This document shows, one piece after another, positions 15,785 to 24,640 of a stretch of 64,000 bases of DNA (positions within the stretch are counted from its first letter, which is position 1; each line of letters opens with the position of its first letter). The stretch comes from Paenisporosarcina quisquiliarum (GTDB lineage Bacteria; Bacillota; Bacilli; Bacillales_A; Planococcaceae). The position numbers and the translations under genes are program-made. Where the stretch lies: NCBI RefSeq assembly GCF_027563315.1, contig NZ_JAMKBJ010000012.1, positions 24,726 to 88,725 of the forward strand, written 5' to 3'. The notes under the pieces are model-generated. The model did not search any database, was not told the DNA's origin, and saw only the letters and a list, made by a program, of their open reading frames with translations.

Positions 15785-16660
15785 TTACGCTTCTAATTTT
15801 AATCGATGAGCCACAGGGCTCATTTTAAATTTCAATTGTGGTCTCACTTCGTTATAATAAGTAATATAATTGGTTACTGATTTGATCATCTCTTCTTCGG
15901 TTTCAGGTATTGAAAAACCAGGCATTTCGGTTTTTAATTTACCAAAGAAACTTTCAATACATGCATTGTCCCAGCAGTTGCCTCTGCGGGACATGGATTG
16001 TGTGAGATGCATTTCTTTTAATCGATTTCTGTAGCTAGGATTTGTGAATTGTGCCCCTTGATCGCTATGAAGGATGGCACCTTTTACAAATCCTTTTTCT
16101 TTTAACTGCTTCAAAGCCGCATAAACAAGTGAGATCGTTTGATTTTGCCCAATGCTATACGCGACAATTTCATTGTTATAGAGATCTTTAATAGCACATA
16201 GAAAAAGAAAGTTTTTATGTGGCTTCAACACTTCTAAATAAGTGATATCAATACTAAACTTGACTCCCGGCTTTATTGCTCTGAAATTTCTATTTAATAA
16301 ATTATCCACTAACACATGTAAATGATTACGTACTTTATATTTTCTCTTCATGGTTTTTAGTGGCAGGTTGTACATTCGTCTCATTCTAGCGATACGCTTT
16401 ATATTCACTACGATATTATATTTATTGAAAAGTTCATCTTTAAATCGTGTGTTCCCTAGGTTTCCTCCATGTGTAATGTATATAGATAACATCATATTTA
16501 GGAGGGGTTTATCTTTTTGTTCCTGTGTTCTGGTATTACTTTTGTTCAATTTTTTATAAAATCCCGAACGGGATAGTGATGTTATTTTCACAAGTTGCTT
16601 AACTGGATATTGCTCTTTGTGGGCAAGGATAAATTCAAAATCTTCATCATAAACGCTCAC
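15785..16660 (-). CDS. IS3-family transposase OrfB (DDE integrase)
   Basis: 291 residues. An HTH_21-like region contains YPVKQLVKITSLSRSGFYK. The integrase core (rve) has the catalytic triad in FSIDITYLE (Asp), LHSDQGAQF (Asp) and NACIESFFGKLK (Glu), followed by the conserved YNEVRPQ end. It is reached from orfA by -1 frameshift to give OrfAB, and can also start at GTG 16660, which overlaps the orfA stop as GTGA. No internal stop is present, so it should be active. Confidence 0.95.
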   Translation of the reverse strand: MSVYDEDFEFILAHKEQYPVKQLVKITSLSRSGFYKKLNKSNTRTQEQKDKPLLNMMLSIYITHGGNLGNTRFKDELFNKYNIVVNIKRIARMRRMYNLPLKTMKRKYKVRNHLHVLVDNLLNRNFRAIKPGVKFSIDITYLEVLKPHKNFLFLCAIKDLYNNEIVAYSIGQNQTISLVYAALKQLKEKGFVKGAILHSDQGAQFTNPSYRNRLKEMHLTQSMSRRGNCWDNACIESFFGKLKTEMPGFSIPETEEEMIKSVTNYITYYNEVRPQLKFKMSPVAHRLKLEA

Positions 16661-16956
16661 CGCCCTTGCAGATTTATAAGCTTTTTTAGATATGACAATT
16701 CTAAGTTAAGACGTACAATTTCTTCCTCCAGTGATTCCTTGGATGCCTTAGTACGTCCTTTGTTTCCAAGGCCTCGCATATCACGCAACACTTCAAAAGT
16801 TCCTGCTTCCCGTACTTGTTTTACCCACTCTGTAACACGTCTTCGATTACTTAACTCAAATCGTTTTGCTAAATCTACAGCCGAATGACCCTCAAAAAAT
16901 AGCTCAACCACTTCTTTTTTCAAATCAAACCCATAAGGTACCTTTTTCGTTCTCAT
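16657..16956 (-). CDS. IS3-family transposase OrfA
   Basis: 99 residues with a helix-turn-helix (YGFDLKKEVVELFFEGHSAVDLAKRF, RRRVTEWVKQ) and a C-terminal leucine-zipper-like helix (EEEIVRLNLELSYLKKLI). It binds the element ends and supplies the N-terminal part of OrfAB. GGAGGCG lies upstream of ATG 16956. Confidence 0.93.
   Translation of the reverse strand: MRTKKVPYGFDLKKEVVELFFEGHSAVDLAKRFELSNRRRVTEWVKQVREAGTFEVLRDMRGLGNKGRTKASKESLEEEIVRLNLELSYLKKLINLQGR
16681..16687 (-). promoter_or_regulatory. Programmed -1 frameshift site A AAA AAG
   Basis: On the - strand the orfA frame reads CTA AAA AAG, which places the heptamer A-AAA-AAG in the zero frame. A slip of -1 continues without a stop into the orfB frame, as usual for IS3 elements. 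Confidence 0.8.
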
Positions 16957-17137
16957 AAACTTCCGCCTCCTAAATGTAATAATGCCTATTTTTACAGTAT
17001 GGGCGGTTTATTGAGTGTCTACTCTAAAGGGATTGTCTCAGCCAGTATGAGCGTTAAATTTTTCACAAACTCTAGCTAGGTTGAATCTACGTCTCAATAT
17101 CCAAGTGTACTAGCCATTGATACGGTTTCTACTTTCC

Positions 17138-17162
17138 AAACAGTAGCGTAGCGAAAACAAAA
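17138..17162 (+). repeat. 25-bp direct repeat, right copy
   Basis: Matches 15253-15277 at 24 of 25 positions. It lies 105 bp beyond the right end of the insertion sequence. The rest of 17033-17282 holds fragments of the TGAGCG and TGAGACGT words and no gene. Confidence 0.8.
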
Positions 17163-17282
17163 CCCATTCCAAAGCACTTGCAATGAAAAATATATGGTTG
17201 TGTACCTCAAATGCGGTTTGTTAATTTTCGAACTAGGGAATAACGTAGTAAAAAACAATCACGGTTCAAGGGGGAACGGCGT

Positions 17283-18737
17283 ATGGCCAACAAGCCGCGC
17301 AAGCAATGGAGCAAGAGAAAACGGATTATAATAGGATCATTGGGAGTTTTTGCTCTTATATATATCGCAGCTATTATGTGGCACACATTTAAACCGCTGC
17401 CAGAAGGAATTTCCTATGCAGGGGACCTACACAAAACCGACCAAATCGAAATGATTACCGACTTAACTTTTGCTCAAGATCAAAAAGGCAAAGGTATGGT
17501 GCACGAAAATAATATATTTGATGAAGTTTACACCATGATTGATGAGGCAGAAGAATTTGTTGTAGTGGATTTTTTCTTAGTTGATGGTTACTACGATGAA
17601 AAAGAAGATTTCCCTAAAATTGCTGATACATTGTCTACGACATTAGCAGATAAAAAGAAAGAAAATCCAGATATGCCAATCGTGTTTATTACGGATCCGC
17701 TCAACCGTGGATATGGTTCTTATGAAAATGAATGGTTCAAAAAAATGCGTGAAGCGGGAGTGGAAATTGTATATACGGATTTAGATCCTTTGCGTGATTC
17801 AACCCCCATCTATTCAGGAATTTACCGTACGGTATTCCAATGGTTTGATATCGGTGGCAAGGGCTGGATTGACAATGCAATGGCAAGTGATGCGCCAAAA
17901 ATGACCATCGCGTCTTACATGACATTACTGAACGTCAAAGCCAATCATCGGAAAGCAGTGGTGACTGAAAAAGAAGCAATGGTAACATCTTCGAATCCTC
18001 ATGATGCAAGTGGATTCCATGGCAATATTGCATTAAAAGTATCAGGACCTGTCATTAACGATATTTTAGAAGCGGAAGAAGCCGTTTCGCTCTACTCTGG
18101 AGGACCTGAACTTCCACGTATCCAAGCTGAAGAAAGTGAAGGACAATATGAAGTTCAATATGTTACCGAGAAGAAGATTGTGGATGCTTTATTGAAAGAT
18201 TTGGCTGAGACCAAAGAAGGTGATAAAGTGTGGCTCGGCATGTTCTTTATTGCCAAACGCGGGATTGTAAACGAGTTAATTGATGCAGCGAATCGAGGAG
18301 TAGAAATTAATATGATTTTGGATCCGAATGAAAACTCATTCGGTCAGGAAAAGTCAGGCTTACCAAATCGCCCTGTCGTACAAGAAATGGTTGAAGATAC
18401 TAAAGGAAAGATAAAAGTTCGTTGGTACAACACAGTAATAGGACAGTATCATTCAAAAGCCATTTGGATTCAGACAGATAAACAAACTGTTATTTCCAAT
18501 GGTTCTGCAAACTACACGGAACGGACATTAGATAATTATAATTTAGAAAGTAATTTACGTGTGGTCGCACCGAATGACAGCGAACTAGCAGGTGAAATGG
18601 AAGACTATTTTGAACGTCTTTGGAACAATGAAGATGCTATGTACACGGTCGATATGGATGAATTCCAAGATGAGTTTACCTGGTGGCAAAGATGGATTTA
18701 TACATTCCAAAAAGCTATCAAAGTAACTACCTATTGA
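17283..18737 (+). CDS. Phospholipase D-like (cardiolipin synthase-related) membrane protein
   Basis: 484 residues with one N-terminal transmembrane helix (about 13-33) and two PLD half-domains. The HxK motifs are NHRKAVVTEKEAMVTSSN near 220 and YHSKAIWIQTDKQTVISNGSANYTE near 395, each followed by the usual Ser/Asn pair. Two such motifs build one phosphatidyl-transfer or hydrolysis site. The first motif has Glu where HKD enzymes often have Asp. True cardiolipin synthases usually have two helices, so a lipase or transferase of unknown substrate is the safer call. AAGGGGG precedes ATG 17283. Confidence 0.85.
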   Translation: MANKPRKQWSKRKRIIIGSLGVFALIYIAAIMWHTFKPLPEGISYAGDLHKTDQIEMITDLTFAQDQKGKGMVHENNIFDEVYTMIDEAEEFVVVDFFLVDGYYDEKEDFPKIADTLSTTLADKKKENPDMPIVFITDPLNRGYGSYENEWFKKMREAGVEIVYTDLDPLRDSTPIYSGIYRTVFQWFDIGGKGWIDNAMASDAPKMTIASYMTLLNVKANHRKAVVTEKEAMVTSSNPHDASGFHGNIALKVSGPVINDILEAEEAVSLYSGGPELPRIQAEESEGQYEVQYVTEKKIVDALLKDLAETKEGDKVWLGMFFIAKRGIVNELIDAANRGVEINMILDPNENSFGQEKSGLPNRPVVQEMVEDTKGKIKVRWYNTVIGQYHSKAIWIQTDKQTVISNGSANYTERTLDNYNLESNLRVVAPNDSELAGEMEDYFERLWNNEDAMYTVDMDEFQDEFTWWQRWIYTFQKAIKVTTY

Positions 18738-18744
18738 TGATATG

Positions 18745-18778
18745 AAACCCTGCGAGCTATTGCCTCGCAGGGTTTTTC
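18745..18778 (+). terminator. Rho-independent terminator
   Basis: AAACCCTGCGAG pairs with CTCGCAGGGTTT around a 7-nt loop, followed by T. Confidence 0.9.
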
Positions 18779-18817
18779 GTATCGTCGTCAACTCTCGCAC
18801 AGGAATGCGTAATTTCG

Positions 18818-18932
18818 TGAAATCTAGATAAATGAATGCGAATTCTAGAAAACTACCAACGAATTCTAGATATCCACCGTGAATTGGAGATAAATCATAG
18901 TGAAATCTAGATATCCCCCTGCAAAATAGAGA
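18818..18932 (+). repeat. 21-bp tandem array with core TGAAATCTAGA / CGAATTCTAGA
   Basis: Units start at 18818, 18839, 18860, 18880, 18901 and 18922, spaced 21, 21, 20, 21 and 21. It lies between the two terminators of a convergent gene pair. The - strand stays open as heptads such as YLEFVGS and FLEFAFI, but no ribosome site or separate gene is present. Confidence 0.85.
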
Positions 18933-18956
18933 AATCACCTATCACCTCATCCAAAT

Positions 18957-18988
18957 AAAAAAGACCGCTGATAGACAGCGGCCTTTTC
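18957..18988 (-). terminator. Terminator of the ABC-F gene
   Basis: GACCGCTG pairs with CAGCGGCC; on the - strand it is followed by a T tract. Confidence 0.85.
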
Positions 18989-18996
18989 TTAAACAA

Positions 18997-20571
18997 TTAT
19001 TTATCTGAATCGTCTACATGTACACCGGTTTGGAACCAGTCTTCCACGTTCCAAATTTTCGTTACTAAACCTTCATAAAAGTCAGGTTCATGGCTAACTA
19101 ATACGATGGTACCTTTGTATTCGCTCATCGCACGTTTCAGTTCTTCTTTTGCATGGATGTCTAAATGGTTCGTCGGCTCATCGAAAAGCAACCAGTTGCT
19201 TTCTTCCATCATCAGCTTACATAGACGGACTTTCGCTTGTTCGCCACCACTCAAACTGTTCATTGGACGTGAAATATGTTCGTTTTTCAATCCTGTACGT
19301 GCCAATGCTGCGCGCACTTGGCTTTGTTCCATACTCGGATACGTTTTCCAGATCTCTTCGATCGGCGTCACATTGTCGGCTCTAACTTCTTGTTCAAAGT
19401 AAGAAATATTAAGGAAATCACCACGTCGTACGCTGCCGCCGAGTGGATTCACTTTACCAAGCATGGTCTTAAGCAATGTCGATTTACCGACACCGTTCAT
19501 TCCGACTAAGGCAATCTTTTCACCGCGTTCAATCGAGAACGATAATGGTGGCAGTAGCGGCTTGTCATACCCGATCAATAAGTTTTCCGCTTCCACTACG
19601 TAACGACTTGGGCTACGTGACTCTTTGAAACCAAACTGAGGTTTCGCTGCCGTTTCCGGACGGTCGATTCGCTCAATACGGTCCAACTGTTTCTGACGTG
19701 ACTTGGCACGGCCAGTAGTAGAATAACGTGCTTTATTTTTTGCAATAAAGTCTTCTTGCTTCTTGATGAAGTCCTGTTGTTTTTCATATGCATCAATATG
19801 CTGACGTTTGTTAATTTCAGCAAGCTCAAGGAACTTTTCATAAGATGCTGTGAAACGGGATAACTTCGAGAACTCCAGTTGGAAAATTACATCAACGATT
19901 CCGTTCATAAATTCCGTATCATGCGAAATTAATAGGAAACAGTGAGGGTAATTTTTCAGGTAATTCGTTAACCAGCCAATATGTTCTTCATCCAAGTAGT
20001 TGGTAGGCTCATCCAGCAACAATACTTTTGGCTTTTCAAGTAACAGTTTTGCTAACAATACTTTCGTTCGCTGTCCACCAGATAAAGCCGACACAGGGCG
20101 ATCTAATCCAATCGCATCCAGTCCTAGACCACGTGCAATTTCTTCTATTTTCATATCAAGCGTGTAAAAATCACCCGCATCAAGTGCATCTTGAATATCG
20201 GCCATTTGCTCGAGTAAATCTTCCAATTCTTCAGGCGTTGCTTCACCCATTTTGCCGGTGATTTCATTCATTTCTGCTTCTTTTTTGTATAGTGGCAAGA
20301 ACGCGTCACGCAATGTATCGCGCATCGAACGACCTTGTTCGAGTCGTGTATGCTGATCCAAATAGCCATAATGTGTTCCAGGTAGCCATTCTACACGACC
20401 TGAATCATAAATCGTTTCGCCTGTAATGATGCTCATTAATGTAGATTTCCCTACACCGTTAGCTCCTACAAGCCCTACGTGTTCTCCTTCAATCAAGCGG
20501 AAAGATACGTCTTTAAATAGTGTACGGTCGCCAAATGAGTGACCGAGATTTTCAACTGTCAATAATGCCAT
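18997..20571 (-). CDS. ABC-F family ATPase (ribosome-associated type)
   Basis: 524 residues with two ATP-binding cassettes and no membrane domain. Cassette 1 has GANGVGKST near 40, LSGGQRTKV and LLLDEPTNYLD; cassette 2 has GMNGVGKST near 360, LSGGEQAKVRL and LLFDEPTNHLD. The linker (about 245-330) is basic and helical (AKNKARYSTTGRAKSRQKQLDR). ABC-F proteins bind the ribosomal E site, rescue stalled translation or protect against antibiotics. The sequence resembles the housekeeping Bacillus group rather than Vga/Msr resistance types, so translation-factor activity is the better inference. GGAGG precedes ATG 20571. Confidence 0.9.
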   Translation of the reverse strand: MALLTVENLGHSFGDRTLFKDVSFRLIEGEHVGLVGANGVGKSTLMSIITGETIYDSGRVEWLPGTHYGYLDQHTRLEQGRSMRDTLRDAFLPLYKKEAEMNEITGKMGEATPEELEDLLEQMADIQDALDAGDFYTLDMKIEEIARGLGLDAIGLDRPVSALSGGQRTKVLLAKLLLEKPKVLLLDEPTNYLDEEHIGWLTNYLKNYPHCFLLISHDTEFMNGIVDVIFQLEFSKLSRFTASYEKFLELAEINKRQHIDAYEKQQDFIKKQEDFIAKNKARYSTTGRAKSRQKQLDRIERIDRPETAAKPQFGFKESRSPSRYVVEAENLLIGYDKPLLPPLSFSIERGEKIALVGMNGVGKSTLLKTMLGKVNPLGGSVRRGDFLNISYFEQEVRADNVTPIEEIWKTYPSMEQSQVRAALARTGLKNEHISRPMNSLSGGEQAKVRLCKLMMEESNWLLFDEPTNHLDIHAKEELKRAMSEYKGTIVLVSHEPDFYEGLVTKIWNVEDWFQTGVHVDDSDK

Positions 20572-20587
20572 GATTCCATTCCTCCAT

Positions 20588-20635
20588 AAAGAAAGCTCGC
20601 AGGCTTACAGCGCCGCGAGCTTTTTGTTTAGTTCT
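20588..20635 (-). terminator. Terminator overlapping the end of the SE1832-type gene
   Basis: On the - strand AAAGCTCGC pairs with GCGAGCTTT across about 14 nt, followed by CTTT. The upstream arm covers the last codons of the gene, so read-through into the ABC-F gene is possible but limited. Confidence 0.65.
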
Positions 20636-20787
20636 GCGAGTTGTACTTCCATATTTGCTAAACGTTGCTCGGCTTTTTCGATCATGCCGGGATGCCCAGT
20701 GGACTCCAGCTTCTCCATATCGCCTTGCAAACGTACATAATCCATTTTCAGTTCGGCAATTTGTGCTTGAATTTCTTGTGCAGTCAT
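20605..20787 (-). CDS. Small coiled-coil protein, SE1832 family
   Basis: 60 residues, almost entirely helical and charged: QEIQAQIAELKMDYVRLQGD, then LESTGHPG, then EKAEQRLANMEVQLAELNKK. I recognise this as the SE1832-type small protein conserved in Firmicutes; its role is unknown. GAGGAG precedes ATG 20787 at about 9 nt. It lies directly upstream of the ABC-F gene on the same strand, with a terminator-like hairpin between. A second frame at 20552-20812 is a shadow. Confidence 0.8.
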   Translation of the reverse strand: MTAQEIQAQIAELKMDYVRLQGDMEKLESTGHPGMIEKAEQRLANMEVQLAELNKKLAAL

Positions 20788-20833
20788 GTAAGAGAAACTC
20801 CTCTTTTTTCACCTATTGTATCACACGAATGAG

Positions 20834-21856
20834 TTATCTGGTGATTTCTCGTACTTCTTCCTGGATGATTTTTTCTATAAATCGTTGCATGTTTGCATTG
20901 TTTAAGTGAAGCTTCAATGACAGTTGCTTTTTGATTGCCCTTACACTCCGGTTAGGATGAAGAATGTTTTCCATCACGGCATTTTGTAAATGGGATTGTT
21001 TCAATTTACGGCCAAGCCCCAAATAAATGAACCCATTTGCCTCTTTAGGAAAAGCATGTTGCGCTTCTTTTTCATCTTCAGCTATCACGATACATGGTTT
21101 GCCAATGACTGCGACGTGGTAAGGAGTGAAGCTAGCATCACAAATGACCAAATCGGATTCACTAATTAGCTGAATTGGATCGTCACATTCGACAATGCGG
21201 GTTTGCTTGCGTCCTAACGCCATTAGCTTCAAATCATCCCGACTGTGACGATAGCTGGAATGTAGAGCGACTGTAATGGCCAATGGAATTTGTAAATGCA
21301 GCAAATGACGCAACGTACGATAAGATAGATTATCTACATCTTCATCGGCAAATGTGACCACAACATGGGGAAGTGGAAGTGCTGGTGCATGTTTAAGGCC
21401 GGAATTTGCATATGGCTCCAATTCGTCAGGTACCACAAAACCTGCTGGTCCAACAACATAATGGGAAGGGACGGGTTCGCGATCTTCTCGGTACAAGGAG
21501 TGAACAACATGTGTTGCAGCTTTTCCGCCTTCTCCAAAGTCGTCAAAATGAAGAGTGAGCGGCACAAGCGAAGCGTACATTTTTCCTTCATCAATATCCG
21601 TATCATAGCCATCGGTAATGACCATATCAGGCTCATGTTCAATTAATAATTTCTTTAAATCGGCGTTTCGAGCATATGAGAGTGGGGCAAAGCCCTGTTG
21701 ATCGAGGGTACGAAGAACTGCTGTTTGTTTTTCAGGGGCCGCAAATAAAATTCGATGAGAAGCTAGTAACTTTGCAATGTGAATACACCTCGTGACGGGA
21801 TAGCCAGCCCGTCCAATTGTAAATAAAATGGTTTTTTGTTGAATTTGGTTGCTCAT
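20834..21856 (-). CDS. GT-B glycosyltransferase-like protein (PseG/SpsG-like)
   Basis: 340 residues from ATG 21856, preceded by AAAGGTGGG. The N-terminal Rossmann half starts ILFTIGRAGYPVTRCIHIAKLL, includes DMVITDGYDTD and LHFDDFGEGG. The C-terminal half has VVVTFADEDVDNLSYRTL, and LVICDASFTPYHVAVIGKPCI with the usual GT-B pattern of an acidic residue before a Gly. It resembles the UDP-sugar hydrolase/glycosyltransferase group that includes PseG and SpsG, used in surface glycan or spore polysaccharide synthesis. No other glycan gene is nearby, so the substrate is open. Confidence 0.65.
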   Translation of the reverse strand: MSNQIQQKTILFTIGRAGYPVTRCIHIAKLLASHRILFAAPEKQTAVLRTLDQQGFAPLSYARNADLKKLLIEHEPDMVITDGYDTDIDEGKMYASLVPLTLHFDDFGEGGKAATHVVHSLYREDREPVPSHYVVGPAGFVVPDELEPYANSGLKHAPALPLPHVVVTFADEDVDNLSYRTLRHLLHLQIPLAITVALHSSYRHSRDDLKLMALGRKQTRIVECDDPIQLISESDLVICDASFTPYHVAVIGKPCIVIAEDEKEAQHAFPKEANGFIYLGLGRKLKQSHLQNAVMENILHPNRSVRAIKKQLSLKLHLNNANMQRFIEKIIQEEVREITR

Positions 21857-21983
21857 TTCATTCCCACCTTTCATCTTCTATTTAACGTATGGGAACGACA
21901 ACCGCTGTATGAGTAATTGTTCAGAATTTGCACCAGCATATGGTAAACTCATAATACTAGATTAAAAGACTGGAGTGATGAAG

Positions 21984-22643
21984 TTGGAAAAAAGAACAGC
22001 AATAATCGCAGGAGCATCAGGACTTACAGGTTCACAACTCGTCAAATTTCTCTGTGAAAATGACAATTATGAAAAAGTCACCATCATCGTCCGTAAAGCA
22101 ATTGCCTATAGCCATCCGAAGTTAGTCACGAAAGTCAAAAATCTGAATCAAGTGACCAAAGATGATTTTGTCGGAGTAGATGATTTCTTTTGCTGTCTTG
22201 GGTCGACAATGAAAAAAGCGGGATCGAAAGAAGCTTTTGAGCAAGTCGATTTAATTGCGCCTATCCAAATGGGGAAATTTGCGCAAACACAAGGCGTCAA
22301 GCATATGCTGGTCATTTCGGCAATGGGAGCAAATCCTGATTCCAATGTCTATTACAACCGAGTAAAGGGAACGATGGAAGATAAAGTCTCGATGCTGTCC
22401 CTACCACACGTCTCCATTTTCAGACCTTCATTGTTAACCGGAAACCGAGAAGAATTCCGTTTAGGGGAACGATTCGGAGAAATGGCGATGAACGTGTTAA
22501 AACCGGCGTTCGTTGGTCCGTTGAGAAAATACCGTTCAATTGAAGCGAAGCAAGTGGCGTTTGCTATGATGAAAATCGCCTTGAAAAAGCCGTCAAGAAC
22601 GGTTGCTATTTATGATTCTGAAACAATTGCACAAATTAAATAA
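21984..22643 (+). CDS. NAD(P)-binding atypical SDR protein (TIP30/YwnB-like)
   Basis: 219 residues. The N-terminal GASGLTGSQLV is a Rossmann nucleotide-binding loop. DDFFCCLGSTMKKAGSKEAF and VISAMGANPDSNVYYNRVKG (a YxxxK-like pair) match the HTATIP2/TIP30 group of atypical short-chain dehydrogenases. The substrate is unknown. TTG 21984 is chosen because GGAG lies 8 nt upstream; the in-frame ATG 21978 sits only 2 nt from that site. The stop is 29 bp before the antiporter gene, so the two probably form an operon. Confidence 0.8.
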   Translation: MEKRTAIIAGASGLTGSQLVKFLCENDNYEKVTIIVRKAIAYSHPKLVTKVKNLNQVTKDDFVGVDDFFCCLGSTMKKAGSKEAFEQVDLIAPIQMGKFAQTQGVKHMLVISAMGANPDSNVYYNRVKGTMEDKVSMLSLPHVSIFRPSLLTGNREEFRLGERFGEMAMNVLKPAFVGPLRKYRSIEAKQVAFAMMKIALKKPSRTVAIYDSETIAQIK

Positions 22644-22671
22644 GGAATAAGTAAAGAGGTGATTTGATTTC

Positions 22672-24519
22672 ATGTTTGATTCGCTCTTATTTGATTTAAT
22701 GTTCGTCATTTTTTTAGGAATCGCCTCACAGTGGTTTGCATGGCGTTTCAGAATGCCAGCGATTGTCTTAATGTCGATTGCAGGACTACTTGTTGGCCCG
22801 ATTCTTGGATTTATCAACCCGCAAGAAAGCTTCGGGGATTTATTCGGCCCCATTATTTCACTAGCGGTAGCCATTATTCTTTTTGAAGGCAGTTTGAATC
22901 TGGATTTCAGGGAAATCAAAGGATTTAATAAACCTCTCCTACGCATCGTAACTTTGGGTGCATTTATTGCTTGGATTGCGGGATCTTTAGCAGCCCATTA
23001 TTTAGCCGGACTTTCATGGGCAGTTGCCTTTGTCATCGGGGGATTATTTATCGTGACGGGACCGACTGTTATCCTGCCATTGCTCAGACAGGCCAAACTC
23101 AAGCCGAAACCAGCCGCAATATTAAAATGGGAAGGCATAGTTGTCGATCCTTTTGGCGCGCTCTTAGCCGTTTTTGCATTTGAATTCATTCAATTTATTA
23201 ATGATGAAGTAACGCTGAGAGCCTTGCTTATTTTCTTTGCTGCATCCGCATTTGCCGGACTACTAGGCTGGGGAGCAGGACGTGCCTTAGGCTGGATGTT
23301 CGAGAATGGCAATGTCCCTGAATTTTTGAAATCACCATTGGTTTTCGCAGTTGTACTGTTCACTTTCGTCCTATCTGATGAAATCATGCACGAAACAGGT
23401 TTACTAGCGGTGACTGCTATGGGGATTACCATGGCGAATATGCATATTGCCTCAATTCAAGACATGCGACATTTCAAAGAAAATATTTCAGTATTATTGA
23501 TTTCCAGTATTTTTGTGATGCTGACTGCTTCTTTGCACCCTCAAACTTTATTAAGAATTTTTGATTGGCAAATTATCACGTTTGTATTAGCCATGCTCTT
23601 TATCGTGAGACCATTATCCATTTGGTTATCGACCATCGGTACTGATTTGACGAATAAGGAGAAAACGCTGATTGGCTGGATTGCGCCGAGAGGGATTGTG
23701 GCTTTGACGGTATCGGGTTATTTTGCCACGGTTATGTTAGAAAAAGGCTATGAAGATGCAGATATCTTGGTTGCACTGACGTTTGCACTTGCCTTTTCGA
23801 AGGTAGTGGCTCACGGATTTACAATCAGTTGGCTAGCGAGAAAATTAAATTTAGCTTCTTCTGAAAGTCCAGGCGTATTGATTGTCGGAGCGAATCGATT
23901 TACTACACAATTAGCCAAATCAATTCACGACCTCAAACATCAAGTGCTCATTATGGACAATTCCTTCGAACACTTAAGTGAAGCCCGTAAACTCGGATTA
24001 AATTCTCAAGTAGGAGAAATTCTTTCTGAACAGACGGAGTATAACGTGGATTTGACACCGTACCCATTGATGATAGCAGCTACTGAAGTGGACTCCTACA
24101 ATGCGCTCGTTTGTTCTAACTTCGTACCTGAATTGGGACGCAAAGCATTGTTCCAAACTGCCCTACATCAAGGAGACTCAAACGATTTCCATCAATCGCT
24201 TGGCGGACGCATTTTGTTCAATCAACAAGAGACCATATACCAGTTGAACGAGCGGATAGTCAGAGGTCAAATCATTCGTAAAACGCCAATCACCGAGCAG
24301 TACACGTATACGAACTATTTGCGTGACCGTGAAGAAGATACCTTGCTTCTCTACATCATGAAAGAAAATGGAGATATAGTATTCTTCACTGCAAATAAAG
24401 AACTTCAAGCCACTTCTGGTGATACTGTTGTGAGTTTGACGTCTCCTACAAAAGAAATCATGAAAGTTCAGGAACGACTGGAAGCAGATCGTGCCAAACA
24501 GTCTCCGCCAAAAGAATGA
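22672..24519 (+). CDS. CPA-type cation:proton antiporter with cytosolic nucleotide-binding domain
   Basis: 615 residues. About 12-13 membrane helices (1-395) include IILFEGSLNLD, IVTGPTVILPLLRQ and a WEGIVVDPFGALL segment with the paired acidic/Gly residues of Na+/H+ antiporters, and GWIAPRGIVALTVSGYFA. A TrkA-N/RCK-like tail (about 400-600) starts GVLIVGANRFTTQLAKSI. It should exchange Na+ or K+ for H+, gated by a nucleotide. AGAGGTG precedes ATG 22672. Confidence 0.88.
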   Translation: MFDSLLFDLMFVIFLGIASQWFAWRFRMPAIVLMSIAGLLVGPILGFINPQESFGDLFGPIISLAVAIILFEGSLNLDFREIKGFNKPLLRIVTLGAFIAWIAGSLAAHYLAGLSWAVAFVIGGLFIVTGPTVILPLLRQAKLKPKPAAILKWEGIVVDPFGALLAVFAFEFIQFINDEVTLRALLIFFAASAFAGLLGWGAGRALGWMFENGNVPEFLKSPLVFAVVLFTFVLSDEIMHETGLLAVTAMGITMANMHIASIQDMRHFKENISVLLISSIFVMLTASLHPQTLLRIFDWQIITFVLAMLFIVRPLSIWLSTIGTDLTNKEKTLIGWIAPRGIVALTVSGYFATVMLEKGYEDADILVALTFALAFSKVVAHGFTISWLARKLNLASSESPGVLIVGANRFTTQLAKSIHDLKHQVLIMDNSFEHLSEARKLGLNSQVGEILSEQTEYNVDLTPYPLMIAATEVDSYNALVCSNFVPELGRKALFQTALHQGDSNDFHQSLGGRILFNQQETIYQLNERIVRGQIIRKTPITEQYTYTNYLRDREEDTLLLYIMKENGDIVFFTANKELQATSGDTVVSLTSPTKEIMKVQERLEADRAKQSPPKE

Positions 24520-24640
24520 ACTTGTGTACTTTCAGCACATGGTGCTTAGGGCAAGGATTTTCTTTTTGATACAATGAGGGTATAGAAGTTCAAATTCCTT
24601 TTTGAACTCATAAGAGAAAAGTCTTTGAAGGAGAATGCAC

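Larger units (their letters stand above)
15544..17032 (-). mobile_element. IS3-family insertion sequence, apparently intact
   Basis: About 1.49 kb. It carries orfA and orfB on the - strand, an A6G frameshift site, and terminal inverted repeats of about 30 bp. The left end has AGTAGACACT then ATAAACCGC; the right end has GCGGTTTAT then AGTGTCTACT, outermost TCCCT/AGGGA. No clear target duplication is visible beside either end choice, so the exact ends could be a few bases inward (15548 and 17028). The element interrupts a repeat-rich intergenic region and breaks no recognisable gene. Confidence 0.9.

Noticed and set aside
16657..16660. orfA/orfB as separate genes by accidental frameshift
   Set aside because: An in-frame A AAA AAG site shows the overlap is normal programmed frameshifting, so the element is not a pseudogene.
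18585..18938. 117-residue minus-strand frame over the TCTAGA array
   Set aside because: It begins in the array and runs antisense into the PLD-like gene; the 21-bp period alone keeps it open.
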